Shown here: positions 1 through 13,347 of the stretch, piece after piece
How the letters are laid out: every line of letters begins with the position of its first letter
Numbering within the stretch: the first letter of the stretch is position 1
From: Branchiostoma floridae
Lineage: Eukaryota > Chordata > Leptocardii > Amphioxiformes > Branchiostomatidae
DNA length: 64,000 nucleotides
Assembly (NCBI RefSeq): GCF_000003815.2
Contig: NC_049984.1
Coordinates: forward strand, 18,750,194-18,814,193
Direction of reading: 5' to 3'
The notes under the pieces: model-generated
What the model was told of the DNA's origin: nothing
What the model saw: the letters and a program-made list of their open reading frames with translations, nothing else
The model's database searches: none
Position numbers and translations under genes: made by a program

Positions 1-3000
1 ACATTTGTGGAAAGGAATCAGGCACAACGTACCCCTGTAGAACAACCACAGGAGCAGTCAATGTCATCAGCTACCAGTAGTACATTTGATAGCCTTGATG
101 GAAGAACCACTGGAGGAAGGGGAGAAACTCCAACACATGGTTCCCCTCCTCCTTCCACTGATGATGTAAGCCTGGGTTATGTGTCTTTACAACTGCAAAG
201 TGGTGGCAACATACAGGACAATGAGGCATCGAACTGGCCTGAGACAGGACCAGCTGCAAGAGGGGAGCAAACCACTGGAAGGGAGTCTGCTGAAGAAACA
301 GTGCCAAAAGCTCCACCTGAAGAGGCAAATGCAAACATCGAAGCTCAGCGGACACCAGATCGCCAGCGTCCCACAGAAACCCAGCAGCAAGTCAACGAGC
401 CCGGTGCTGATGGGTATCAGCCAGTGTATGACAAGAAGCGGTGTCTGTACATCTTCAGCAGGGAAGATATTGAGAAGATGACCAATAATTTCACATCACC
501 AAAGATAGCAGATGGGGCATTTGGACCAGTCTATTATCTAGGTAATAAATACCATACGGATATAGATAACTGTGCAATTTGCAGGTTGATGAAACTTTTT
601 ACCACTAGTAATACAACTTGACAGTACAGTCCATTTTAAACTACGGCGTTGGAGTTCAATCTTAACTCCCCAAAATCTAAAGTGGTCAGCAGTGACGGAG
701 ACTTTGTTTTTTTACTTGATGTTTATTACCTTGATGTGAGCCAGGTGTGCTGATATAGAGAACTGCTGCATGATTGTGAGCCTGGGACATGACATTTTGT
801 CAGTGATGATTTCTTAATTCTATTGGTATTATGTCGCATTTTCCTACAGAGAAGTTTCCTTATGAAGGTCCCCTGAAAGGTCGACAAATGGCTGTGAAGG
901 TGAACAATTCAGATGAGCAAGGAAGGAAGGAGTTCATGCAGGTAAGCTGCAAACACATAACATTTACCCTATATGTCACACTTAGGCCTGTTTGCAAACA
1001 TGGTTTTATGTTTTAAACTTAGTACATCTTAGGTTTGGCATGCACACTGTAAGTTTCAATGCACAAAGGGACTTCTTTTTCACTTTATAAAACAGTGAGG
1101 CTTATGAAGCAAAACTTTGTAATTTCTACATTGTACCACATTACAAGGTCAGGCAATTTATTATCTTGCATTTTATGGTTGCATTTCAAGGATAAATTGG
1201 ATAATTTTCAGGAGCTGGCAATGGCTGGATCCGGACATCCCCATCTCCTGCCTCTGTTTGGGATATGTGAAGATGAGAGGTAGGTGTCTTTCTCATTATT
1301 ATGGTTTTATTTGCAATATCAATTGAGGATGTCACCAACTTATTGACACAGATAGTTGTTAACCAAAAAAGTCATTGACGTTAGCCATGATAATACAAAT
1401 GTAACCTTAAGTCTTCCCTTATTTAACCCATACCCTAAGCATACCTTAACCATAGTAATGATAATAAAAGTTATGCTTAGTCACTAATAGAAGATAATGG
1501 ACGCAATCTGAAACTCTACTACTAGTAGTGAGAATTTATCCAGTTGGCAGATCAATTTTGTATTAATGCAAAACAATGTTTTACAGTAATGTTTCTTGGG
1601 AAAAAATACCTTCTACATCATATTGAACTTTGGCTTTATTGACTTCTTGCTCATTTCTCCTCTTCTTTTTTCCCTTGAAGAAACCTGAAAGGTAACAGTA
1701 CCAGGTGTTTTCTAAATGTTGTGAACTACAGTCAAACCTGTATTAGCGGCCACCTCTACATAGCAGCCACATGGCCTTTGCGTCCACTTGGCCTTTGCGT
1801 CCACATTTTTCCCAATGACCTAATCATTAAGAAATAATCTATAGCAGCCACCTGTCCAACATGGCCACGGCCACACGATTTCCGGTCCCACAGATCCAAA
1901 AACACTGCCTATTGCGAACATACAACAGCTGTATGTCACCCTGCGCCGAGTTTAAAATCGTAGTTTGCAGGAATTTGGAGTTCCCGACAGGGTCATTTTG
2001 GTGGTATCGGATTAGGTACGCCTGCCTTGAACGTTAAAGTGCAAGTCCATGTCGGCAAACTTACCAAACGGTTAGAAATGTGCAGTAATTTGTTATTTAT
2101 CTGTGGGTGCTGAAATTATGTTTTAGTTACTGCTCGTGGTCAGCATTTTCTCTATAGTGGCCACCTGTCTATAGTGGCCACATTTCTCCAGTCCCTTGAG
2201 TGGCCACTATAGACAGGTTTGACTGTACATGTTTAGATCTGATACAACTGTGGTCTCATAGTCAGCTCTTAATCCAAGGAGCAGTAAATGCATGTATCTG
2301 ACGTGTTCATAAATGATATGGATAAATATTGCTACATTTATGGTTACCATGCTATAAAAAGGGTATGTCCAATGCATAGCAAATAAAAAGTGTGGATTAC
2401 AATACATGGTGTCTTCTGAACTAACTTTTACAATACATGGTGTCTTCTGAACTAACTTTTTCTGGTACATTATATGTTGTACATGTAGTTGCCTGTCCCT
2501 AGTCTCACCCTACATGGCCAACAAAGACCTGAAGTCTTGGATACAGGACAAGAGATCACCTACAGACTGGAAAACAAGACTGGTGATTGGTCTGGACCTG
2601 ATAAGTGCCATCCGACACTACCACAAGAAGACCAAAGGGTATATTCCACTTAACTTCTTTAAACAAAAAGCATCCCATCTGAAAGAGATCTTAAAAGTTA
2701 TATTACAAAGTAGATGCTTCTTAAATTGTGTATAGCAGTTTTATCTTTACCATTATGTTGGTAGGGGTAATGGCATAAGGAAGAAATGATTAGATTATGG
2801 CCCTAGCCTTCTACAGCAACTTTCTATGACAATGTAATTTCAAGTTTTGATGTCTCGTGTTCTGGACATGGTAAGGTCATGACTTTTGAGTGATAGATAG
2901 CTCTTGGAGCAGAGGGTGTCACAAAGTGATGAAGGTTTGAGCCATTTTTATTTGCAGGGCCAATTCTGTTACAAATTTTGACAGATTTTGATTTTTGGTA

Positions 3001-6000
3001 ATAAGCTAGCTTAAGCAATGATTTACATAATTGAATTATACATATCAGCATTCTATTTGACACAATTTATTATTTATTTATTTATACAAACCTGTACTTT
3101 GTACTGTTTTACAAGATTGTTAAATGAAGTTTTGCAATCATTCTGTTTACAATACATAGACCGAACAAGAAGTTCCACTGTGATGTGAAGTCAGCCAATG
3201 TGTTCCTGGATGCCCAGAATCGAGCACGTCTAGGTGACCCTGGCTTAATGAGGGAAGTTTCCAAGGATAAAACACATCTGACTCGAACAGGTAGGCTATA
3301 TTTCTATCCCGTGCCATTTAAGCAATTTCATTTAAGCAATATGATAGCAGGAGGATTTAAGTCCAAGTCTAAGTTTGTTAGATAATCATACCTTGCACCT
3401 CTGTCTTAGCTGTGATGAAATGAACAGAAATTGCAGACACTGTTAGAGTCAATTCCACATTACCTAGAGGGTGTTTCTTGCCTTTTGTTCCAACATTTTG
3501 GAAATCTTAATAATAATTGTGATAAGTAACTGTTTAGGACTGTTTATAACATCATTGTGATGTTCTAAATATTTTCTACAGTATTCAAACATGTTAGAAA
3601 CATTTCTAACATCAAAGTCTTTATTTCTGATAGTTTTAAACTGGTCCAACATAGATTCATCATTTGTGATCACATGTTCGAACATTGAAACAATATGATG
3701 AAACTGGGTCAGTGGGCTGGGAAGAGGGCAATTCACACCTATCACAATTCACATCCCTGCCAAGTACAGGAAATTGTGTCTGTCTGACGCCTTCTCACAA
3801 AAGAGTAACCAGTGTCTACTAAAGAAAATCTAAAAATACAAGACCCAAACAAAAGGCCCAGCTTAGCAGCTTCGTTTATGGGGGTAATAAAAGTTTTTAT
3901 GGAGGGAAAAAATTACACAATTGTTGGAACATGTGATCACATGTTCCAACAATAACAAAAACACATAGATGTTTCTAAATTGTTCTAAATAAAGAGATAT
4001 TTGTACCGTTACTGTCCCAATGTTTCCAACATATCCAGATAGGGTTCAAACATGTTCAAAATTTCATTTTCAATTGTTTGAACAATTTAGAACTTTAGTG
4101 ACTGAAATATTCTTTTACTTAGAATAGTTCAAACTTAATACAAATATTATATCAAAACCCTCTCGGTGACTTNNNNNNNNNNNNNNNNNNNNNNNNNNNN
4201 NNNNNNNNNNNNNNNNNNNNNNNNNNNNNNNNNNNNNNNNNNNNNNNNNNNNNNNNNNNNNNNNNNNNNNNNACGCCTTAGCTGACTAGTCTTTCTTTAA
4301 CTCCGTGAACTGTACGTTCCCAGGTTCAAGTGCCGACTACGGAACCACATACTACCAGGATCCCTTCTACATGAAATATCGCAAGTACCACGAGACCAGC
4401 GATCTTTACAGTGCAGGAAAAGGTATGAGAAATGCATTGAAAAAATTGTTTGTTTTACCATGATTGCAAGACTGTTTTTAAATGGCTCAGGTACATGTAT
4501 GCCAGTACTTTCTGGCAACTTTTTTCTGGGTTGCCATCAATTATCATCAACAACCAGCTTTAGATTTTTCTGAAAATTAGCAAAAATGTTAGGGGGATGA
4601 ATTAAAATACCGGGTAGGTTCATATTGAAATCAGTGGCAGCCATGTGACCAATGAGTCAATTTATATCCTTGCTAAAATACCGCTATTTCAGCAGTGTAC
4701 CTTACATACAATGCAAGCACATTTTAGTTTTAAACTAAAATCTAATGAAGTATTCCCAACAATACAGTATCATTGATACACAGCAATTTCCATAATCTAT
4801 AGGCATTCTATTCGCACTACTAATGACACAGTCATAACCGGTGAAAAAGTGTAATGTGTTGCTTCCATCTTCGAAAGTCCTTTTAGAGCTCCTTACAAGC
4901 ACTACTGCCGACACTGAAGATGAAAACAGACGTTTGCTGTTCGAAATTTGGTTTGAAGACCTGGACTATTTTGATGTGGAGAGTGATGGGACGAAGCTGT
5001 GTGAGGTGGCAGACAGGTCACCTGAGGTGGTATGTAAATCTCATTAATACCAATAGCAACAAACCGAAATCTCTAGTCTTCTTCGATCATAGCTCTGTTA
5101 ATTTGATGTAGCAAAACATGTACAAGGCAATTTATTTCCAAATGGACAACTTTATAGCACAAATTCAATGTACAGTAACTGCAGATTTCACAGAAGTGTA
5201 ATAGTCACTGATCATGATAACTCTGTATCCTCTTTATAGGGTTGGCCTGAATGCAATGAAGATGGGAGTTCTATGACGCAACTGTTTGCAAAGCTCATCA
5301 TTCGTTGTCTTCAAGAACGTTCCAAGAACAGAATCAAATTGGAGGACCTTCAACAGGAGCTACAGGTACCACATCATGCATAAAGTTTAGTCATCAGTCA
5401 ATTCCTTAAATGCAGCAGTATTAACTTAAGTATAGGTTACTAAAAAGTGTGCTTGGCCAAGGAGATGATGTAACATTCTTAAGTATGAATATGCAATGCA
5501 AATACTGTTGCATACAGTTTCATCTTTCATACACTTCTTCGGCAGGTGCTTGTTCAGAGATCAGCCGCCATTGGGCAACATAACACAGTAGTGCCTGATT
5601 GGTGCATGTGCTGTCTTTCCCGCAAGCCATGTAAGTTGAGGACATTGTATGTTTTATAATCATTTCACGAGCATCTGGCTTCCATAGTCTTTGATTGATT
5701 CAATCTTTTAATCATCTGTCCTTCAACAATAGACCTTGTGATTTCCAAGGGGGCATGAAGGCATGCTGTCTAAACTACTAACATGAGTATTGTCACAGGT
5801 TTACTTGCAGAATAAATTCTTTAAAAAGAAACAAGGCTAAGACATTAATGGAATAACAACCATCCTAGCTAGACATTAAAATGATGCTGTTCTCCCCATA
5901 CAGGTCCCATCCCTATGGCATGTGGATGTGCCTTGTTGTGTAGTGCCTGCATGCAATGCCACACTGAAGCTCTGTACTGCCCTAACCACCACAAGGAAAC

Positions 6001-7759
6001 TACAGGCCTAGGTATGGCACATCTTTGTGACAGAAACCTAAGGCCACACGTTTATTTGTTGATTCTCAGGTTTTGAAAATTAATGCTTTATAATAACTGA
6101 ATATTTACAGTACGTTGAGGACTGTACCTTTGGTGCACAAAATTTCAAAATGAATATACATGTAGTAAGTGGTAAATATACATATACATGTAGTAAGATG
6201 TAAGTTTTCCTTACATCCTTCTGTTTTAATCTTGACCACTCAATTTTATAAAATGTTTGAGAATGAAGGAAATAAATTGGTGTAAATGTACTATGTGGAT
6301 ATCTAAGAAATTATTTGTGCATGAGACTTACTACTTTGCCTTCACTGTCACCATGTAATGGGTTTTCATATCGACCTAATTCAACTGAACAAAGTGAAAA
6401 AAAACTGTCAGGTCTACTGAGATAGGATACTGTAAACTTATCGATCAAGCTATGATGCTTGTATTATTATCTTATGTTGCAGGATACAATACATTTGCTA
6501 TCATTGTTGGGCAAGTGGGATTTGAGGAAGATGCAGAGGGCTTCAAAGATGTTATCACCAATCCCCATATTTGTGGAGTGAGGTAAGTCGTATTACAATT
6601 TGTATTCAGTTACTTGCAAGGCTTGAAATACTTCTTCTGCCTACCTTAGTACTAGTTTAACTAACATTCAAAACTACCTGCATCAGACCTGCATTTTTTC
6701 CCCTTTTAGTCTAATAGAAGCAATGGTTTGAAGATGTTCCTTGTTATTCAATTTTGAATATTGTATTATTAGCTGTACTGAACTACATGTAACATAAGCA
6801 TGGAAGGAATCGAAATTTTGGGCAGCTACTGGTCAGGTGTCATCCTCAAGTTGCGGGTTGGTTTTATTGGTGCAACTAAGTACGCAAGAATACATTCGAA
6901 ATACCTGCACAAATATGGATTCCAGGAAGAATGGTGAAACAATTTGTAACACTAATGGAGGTCCAAATAAAAATCATTTTTTTGCCAATTTCCTTTTGGG
7001 CTGTTGCTGGTTTTCTGCAGGTAATCATTGATTCCAATATCAAATGCCTACATTTTTCTTCATAGGGAGGAGAATGTGAAACTTCTAAAAAATGCAACCA
7101 TCAAAGATGTTGAAGAAGCTGTTGCAGAAGTAGCAGGAAAGATTCAACAGGTGCAGCGAGGCCAGGAAACTTTCTTCATCTATTACCACAGTGGCCATGG
7201 GCAGCAACGTGGACTGGAATTCAATCACACAACTGTGTGGTCCAGAAACCTGCGAAAAATCTTCAAAGAAAGTAAGGCAACAAAGTCCCTCTACATCCTG
7301 GATTCCTGCATGGCTTCATCTGTTGAAGTCTACACCATGAAAGGACCACAAGAGCACAGCCCCGACAGTGAGGAAACAGAGGCAAAAGAGCAAGAGGATG
7401 CAGGTGACAACTTGGGTTGCCAAGGATCCCCAGAGCGTGACATATACATGCTTCCAGAGGGCTCCATGCTGTGGGCATCCAGCAGGAAATCTGAAGCTTC
7501 GGGAAAGAAGGACAAGAAGAAATTGAGTGTGTTTACTAAGTACCTCATAAAGGGGCTGCGAGGTGGCAACTGTGGAACAGATAACTGCTCTCACTGCCTG
7601 TCCTTCCAGCATCAGGCAAAGGCAACTGGGGCAGTGAACCTGAACCTGCTCCGTGACTATGTCTATGACCATGTCAAAGATGAACTGCAAAACCAACAAA
7701 TACCATCACTCCAGGGCCAACAGGAGAGGACATATTGGATGGCATATGCACAGGACTGA
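1..7759 (+). CDS. IRAK/Pelle-like kinase + RING-like + caspase-like (C14) fusion protein, 5' end outside window
   Basis: Twelve exons join in phase: 1-541, 850-941, 1212-1279, 2489-2638, 3160-3290, 4324-4422, 4878-5029, 5240-5365, 5546-5630, 5904-6011, 6483-6582 and 7066-7759, giving 781 visible residues. The reading frame is open at base 1, so the start lies upstream. Residues 1-145 are low-complexity, rich in Q, T, E and P. A kinase domain follows (about 147-450): glycine loop GAFGPVY, ATP lysine K197 in AVKV, catalytic loop HCDVKSAN (D292, K294, N297), DPG at 310-312, then YSAGKVLLELL. Residues 473-511 hold a dense Cys/His cluster resembling a RING finger. Residues 518-781 are caspase/metacaspase-like, with His595 in SGHG and Cys632 in LDSCMAS. 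The kinase resembles the IRAK/Pelle family by its TNNF and SDxYSxGxxLLE motifs. A role in immune or death signalling is inferred. An N-terminal death domain, usual in IRAKs, would lie off-window. Confidence 0.85.
1729..2225. mobile_element. Tc1/mariner-type MITE with TA target site
   Basis: The ends are inverted copies beginning CAGTCAAACCTGT, followed by related GGCCAC blocks on both sides. TA flanks the element on the left (1727-1728) and on the right (2226-2227). It is about 497 bp, has no coding capacity, and lies in an intron of the kinase-protease gene. The word GTGGCCAC recurs through the element. Confidence 0.8.
2399..2460. repeat. 31-bp direct tandem duplication
   Basis: Two perfect adjacent copies of a 31-base unit starting ACAATACATGGTG lie just upstream of the exon at 2489. 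The copies look identical, so the duplication is recent or an assembly artefact. Confidence 0.85.
3462..4172. mobile_element. probable MITE with short imperfect TIRs, interrupted near its right end by a gap
   Basis: The left end (ACCTAGAGGGTGTTT) and the right end before the gap (inverted ACCGAGAGGGTTTTG) are imperfect inverted copies. Between them the words GTTCCAAC, GTTCGAACAT and GTTCTAAAT recur on both strands, giving a palindromic texture. No target-site duplication can be read because the gap starts at 4173. Confidence 0.45.
4173..4272. other. assembly gap (100 N)
   Basis: A run of exactly 100 N is a conventional placeholder for a gap of unknown size. The exons on either side (ending 3290, starting 4324) join in phase and in kinase alignment, so the gap probably lies wholly in an intron. 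Confidence 0.95.
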
Positions 7760-9268
7760 ACAATGAGCAAAGGGCTTTTCCTTTTGACTTTCAGACAATC
7801 ACAACACTGCCAGTAATGTCAAGTTACCAGATAATTTTACCTCAAAAAAAGTTTGAACCACTGGCTAAGTGTCCTTCTCTGTCCATGCTTTCCTTGTTGT
7901 TTTTTTCAACTTAAGGCTCTTGTGACCTTTAATAGGGTACAGTGTTGGTGTGAAGAAAGACAATATTGGAATTTATCATCAGGATCTGAAAACATGTAAA
8001 AATAGTTTAATGCCAACAATAGAATTTGGAGATCCAGCAATGTGATAAAACCACAAGGAATTGAGTACAGGCGCAAGCTGCGCAAGCTGCACAAGCAAGT
8101 AGTATTGAGGCCTTTTAGTTCTAAGCAGTAACTAACTTTTTAACCACTTTTTAAGTTTTGGAATTTTTCTTATTGGTCTTAAGGACTTAATCAGATGTGC
8201 AAAGCTCCTATCAATATGTTAACAGGGAGAAACCGTTCCTGCCTCTATTGCTTGACAATCATGTATAAACTACAGCAATTGTATGGAGATTGACTTTATT
8301 CCTACTCTCTGAAATTTGAGTAACATCTATAACGCTGTGTATATCTATGTCAGATCAATGTAAACATTAAATTTGAGCCCATCAAGGCAAGTACGTAACA
8401 TGCAGAATGAAGAGTCTTAATTGTACAATATTGTGAAAGTTGATGTGGAGAAATGCCTGTATTAAGTGGCAGCCATCAATTTGTTGTGCCTCATCACTTG
8501 GTGGAAAAAGCTAATGAGAAGGCTGTGGCCTGGCTGCAGTACTGGCACAGAACGATATGATGATGATCACTTGGTGGAAGCAAATAAAAGCTTGTGTATA
8601 CTAGTATAATAGATGTTTCTTGGATATCTTCATTTTTTAGAGTGTTGAGTCTTTTCTAATTCACACTCATGTCTGTGTGGTAGAATGTCGTGTGCTGTGG
8701 TCTATCACTCCTACCAACACAGACACACAAACACACAAAGCTATACATGTAGGTCTCCTACAAGTTAAAGTAGCACAAGGCAGAATAGTTACGTCCAGTT
8801 GTTTATCATAATAGACTTTCCAAACAGTGATACATTGAAAATAACATTGAAATTCTGAAGCATTGATGCAGTGAACTATTTTTCATGTGCTGAATCAAAT
8901 CAAGTATTTAATTTTTAGGCTTGAAAATAAGATGAATGTGGAGACCTCACTCAACAACATTTTTCATCAAATTACTCCTTCGTCACTTTTGTCCCCTTAG
9001 ACCTTGAAACCCACTGAACTAGTATTACTGTAGTATGTGGTGCTTGTGGGCTAAACAAATGAAGACACTGTCTTCCTTTTGGGGCTACTTTCTCCCCCAA
9101 ATGTCCCCCTCCCTCCAGTTTACCTTTCATCATCATTAACTGTCCGTACCGTCCCTGCCTCATGCAGATGTCACTTTTGCTAAGTTGCCCACTCCCAATT
9201 ACATAGTTGATGTAACTTTTGTGTTGCAACCCCAACCCCACATCACCCTTCAGCCGCCCCCCTCCCCC
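7760..9268. other. 3' UTR of the kinase-protease gene and convergent intergenic spacer
   Basis: There is no convincing coding exon here. AATAAA at 8583-8588 is a plausible polyadenylation signal for the upstream gene. The 14-bp word ATCACTTGGTGGAA occurs twice, at about 8484 and 8566. The spacer separates two convergent genes, with the CIAPIN1 stop codon at 9269-9271. Confidence 0.5.
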
Positions 9269-12200
9269 TTAGATGTCACCCTTGAGCTGCCTGTCTGTAA
9301 GGGTGATCTTCTCTCCTGGTTTGAATGCTGGCATGCCCAAATATGGGCAGCTGGCACATCGGAAGGCATCACCAAGGTAACACTGGAACAGAAAAGTGCA
9401 AATAAAAGTTAAGATCATACATATGTGAACACTAGAGGCTAATTAGAGGCTAATTCTAAGATCATTGAAGTGGCGCAACCATGAAAGGTAATTTACGGCA
9501 GATTTTTTACTCTAATTTGGAAATTTCAACAAAGAAAGAAACAGAGTTATCAAGGATCAATGCAATGTACATGTTCCAGGGTGACTTCACTTAAATGCTA
9601 GTATTGTCAATGCTAAACTACTAGATAAGAACATGTCAATGGGTATAGATTTGAACAAAAAGTGAAAAACCATGGCACCCTTACATTTCCACAGGCAGAT
9701 GTTGCAGGCTTGCTGGCAGTCTTTCCTGGCTGATCACCTTCTAACTCCTCTGCCAGACCACAGGTGCTGTAGGGGACAGGCAAGAAATATTTCATTAAGG
9801 AATATCTTAAGTTAGGAGGACATGTTGTAGTTATATTCTGTGGAGTTTACAAAGATTGTCACCATTCTAAATCTGGATTACTAGATCAGTGATTCAAATT
9901 TCAGTCTTCATTTCATAATTTTGAGCCAAGATGTACATGTTTCATACAGGCCTGCAGTCTTAAAGAGGGGATGGCATCACCTACCGATTTAGCATGTCAA
10001 AAAGCCTTGAGTATTTTGTATTATTGAAATAAAACCAGTCTGTAAAACTCACCAGTTTTTACATGCTTTCCTTTTCTTGGTGTCCCCACCAGTGCCACAC
10101 TGAGCTAAACATGAAAGAAATAAACAAAATTAATGTCAAAACCCAGCTTCTCTAATTGATTCAAAGCAATGCTACACAGTTAACTGCATATCAAAATTAA
10201 GCTGAGAAGAAGTGTACTACATGTACATGAAGAAATCTTATACATGTATACAGGATAGGATACAGAATTGGGATCTTAGTTTTACAATTATTGTATGCTT
10301 TCCACTTGTCAAAATCAATCTGTTAAGTGACATTAGAATATTTAGATACATGATACTCGATAGAAATTAGTATACTTTTACTCAGTTTTAGACTGGGTAA
10401 GTGCTGGAAATAAGATATGATAACCTCTTAAGATACAAGACAACCTTCACACCGAACTCACCCTTTAAGGAGGCAGGGTCTGGTTTCTTCAAGTCTTCCT
10501 CATCGAGAAGTTCATCTGGGTCAAGGAGATCCTACACGAGTCAAGACAGGCAGAGAAAGTGGTCAGTGTGGAAGGAAAGGATATACTCATCATTAACTAA
10601 AACAAAAGCAACTTCCAACATAACTGTTCAAATTTTTGTTGTCTTATATTGTTTAAGGTTACAACATACTTGCTAGATACTGTAATCTACTGATGTGTCA
10701 ACAAGTGTTTGTGGAACTCACAATGTCATCATCATTCATGTCTACAGCCGACAAACTCCAGATCTTGGCCGTGTTCTCATCCAGCTTTGGCTTCTCTACT
10801 GTAAAAGAGGAGACGCATTAAATGAAGACAGATTTGCTGGCAAATACAACATACTTCTCTCTCAAACCTCCAATCACATGTTACCCTTGCTTGTCAATAC
10901 TTACATGTGTCACTTAAAAAAAATGTGTCACTTAAAATATAGACTATGACATATAAGCTATAAATGTACACTTTACTTAATTGTCATTTAATACATTTAA
11001 CAATAAAGGAACTAATGTAGAATCACATTGAACACTTGGACTAAATTTCAGTTGGAAAGTGTCAAGGTGTCAAAGAAATGACACATTGAGTATACGAATT
11101 ATTGTCTTGTGATGTGACTACAAATGAGTAACTTGCCTTTTTTGGCATATAAAAACTTACAACCTGTAGTAGTAGTAGGTTTTAAAGAACACTTGCAGAT
11201 AGATGTGCAACAGTCAGGTGTGATAGGTCGTACAGTGTAATATAACCAGCTGCTGCCGTGCCTGCAAAGCTGGTGTGTTACACCGAAGGGCGGTTATACC
11301 GGCTATATAGATACAGATACAGATAGCTGCATCAAATGAAGTAGTGTATCCCGTCATGGTTTGTGCACAAAAGACAATTGAATAACACAAAAACTTACCC
11401 TGTTTTTTCTTAGCAAAAGAGAGTGTAAGTTGTGCACTGGAGCCCACTTCATAACTGGGCTTGCTGGCTGAAACCTCAACAACTTGGATGCCATCTACTG
11501 ACAGGGCTTGTTTCAAAAGGTCATGTTCCTGCTGGGACAATGAGATTTCTTTTGCCTGTATGAGAGGAAGTAAACAAGATATGTTCTTGATGTCTTTTTG
11601 AATACCTTTTTACAATATGATGGTGCATGATGTATCTGACGTCTAATGTAGAAGAGATAACGATTATAATATAAAGTTTGCTGACTTTTTAAACAAGTTC
11701 TACTTCACATATAGACACATTGCATAGAACTCAACTAAAACTCAACAAATATCACTAAATAGTACATTTAATAAGAACACAAATCCTGATGATAAATATT
11801 ATATTATTATATGTACCTCTCACATATCAACCTTTATTTGACCTTTCCCTATAATTAGGCAGGCTCCTGACAGCAAATTAAAGCATTATGGCCAACACTG
11901 GAGGGAGAGGCTTTTAGATATAATCCATTCAAAACATTGCAGGAAAATATTCCCTGTAAAAAGACATGTACTCACCTCTGACACACTGACCATCCCAGCT
12001 AGCTTCAGACTGGAACTCAGTTTTGCTGCAGTTCTCAATGCACCACCATTATCTGAAACAAGGAAGGGTTGTTTGACACTATAAAATGCAAACATTCACA
12101 TATTCATTTATATTATCATAGGACAGTTGTTTTGAAGAAAGAATACATCAGGATTTGGAGCACACATCCGTATAAATTATGATAGTATAGTTCAACTTAA

Positions 12201-13060
12201 TACTGGTATATCAATCAGACAGACTGTGGTATGATGTACCTGTGCTGACTGTAGGCTCACACACCACAGCCCTACCACTGGGCTTCAGTAGTCTGGCCAC
12301 CTCTGCTAACACATCTCCGGAGTGGACGGTTATGGGAGGGTTAATCGTTCCTGACAGGACAACGTCAAACGTTGAGCTACCGTGGTTTGCTGGAAAGAAA
12401 GGGATTCTGGCTGTTAATGTCATGTTTTGTTTTGCATTGAGAGTTCATATCAACCTGTGGTTACCTGTGCGCGTAGGTCAGGGGGTATGTTGTAATATTA
12501 ATAGTCAATGTATAGCTAGTATATTGTAGTCTGTGGATAAAACAGAGTTAAATTACACTTTGATATTCCTTCAGTTTCTGAGGATTGGTACAGACTTTAG
12601 GGGGCAACAGACAAAGGACTCTGAATCATGGTCCATAATCATAAAGGTATGACACTTAATTCTTAAAACAAGATGTCAAAACAATTCAAAGAGTGTGCGT
12701 TCCTACATGTATGTCTAGCTATCTTTGATTGTAATGACATGAATTGAGACTTAGAGATACACTTTTTAGAGATTCAATGCATTGTTGACTTCCTTTTTTT
12801 TAGACACTAGTGTAACAGTGGGGGGTCTAAGTAGCGCCAAACAACCATGCCAATACTATAGGCTGGTCAGCAATGTAAGAATACCAGCATAGTGGGAAAC
12901 CATACTTACACAGTAGCAGCCTGTCCACATGCTCCACACGCACATGACCCTTCTCTCCAACCTTGGTCTGAAGATTCCCTACTGTCATCTGGATGGTGTC
13001 CCCGGAGACTGCCCCACCCCACAACAACAGCACTGACTGTCCAGGGTTTACATACTCCAT
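9269..13060 (-). CDS. CIAPIN1: CIAPIN1 (anamorsin), cytosolic Fe-S cluster assembly protein
   Basis: Nine minus-strand exons give 309 residues: 12910-13060, 12240-12389, 11976-12052, 11399-11555, 10722-10798, 10462-10531, 10053-10104, 9685-9766 and 9269-9382. All junctions are GT-AG and in phase. The N-terminal half is the degenerate methyltransferase-like domain, with the block [11 protein letters not shown] linker carries [13 protein letters not shown] and [19 protein letters not shown]. The C-terminus holds both cluster motifs of the family: C230-x11-C242-x2-C245-x-C247 for the [2Fe-2S] site, and C270-x2-C273-x7-C281-x2-C284. The length matches vertebrate anamorsin. The family works with NDOR1 in cytosolic Fe-S assembly and is also linked to survival signalling. 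The start is the ATG at 13060, preceded by a possible 5' UTR splice acceptor near 13105. Confidence 0.96.
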
Positions 13061-13347
13061 GTTTGGGGATCCTGGGTGGGAACTTCCAAGGAAGAACTGT
13101 CACAGAGAAAGAGAAGCAAATGAAAAAACGTTACATCATTTCATACATACATTTTATGGGTAAACTCCAAAGGCCCTGTGAGAATTTGGTCATGTGCCAC
13201 CGACTGGCACCCACTGTCAACAGACAGGAATTGACTAGCATGTCCGCACTCTCGGACTTCCCTCAGCTTATCTCTAAATGGTACACTTGCCAGTATCTTT
13301 ATGAGAAATTTACTGACACTTTGACATAAATCACTACGAAGTTTGTA

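Noticed and set aside
7316-7699. A 127-codon minus-strand open frame with hydrophobic stretches
   Set aside because: It is antisense to the last exon of the kinase-protease gene, whose plus-strand frame has the SGHG and DSC motifs.
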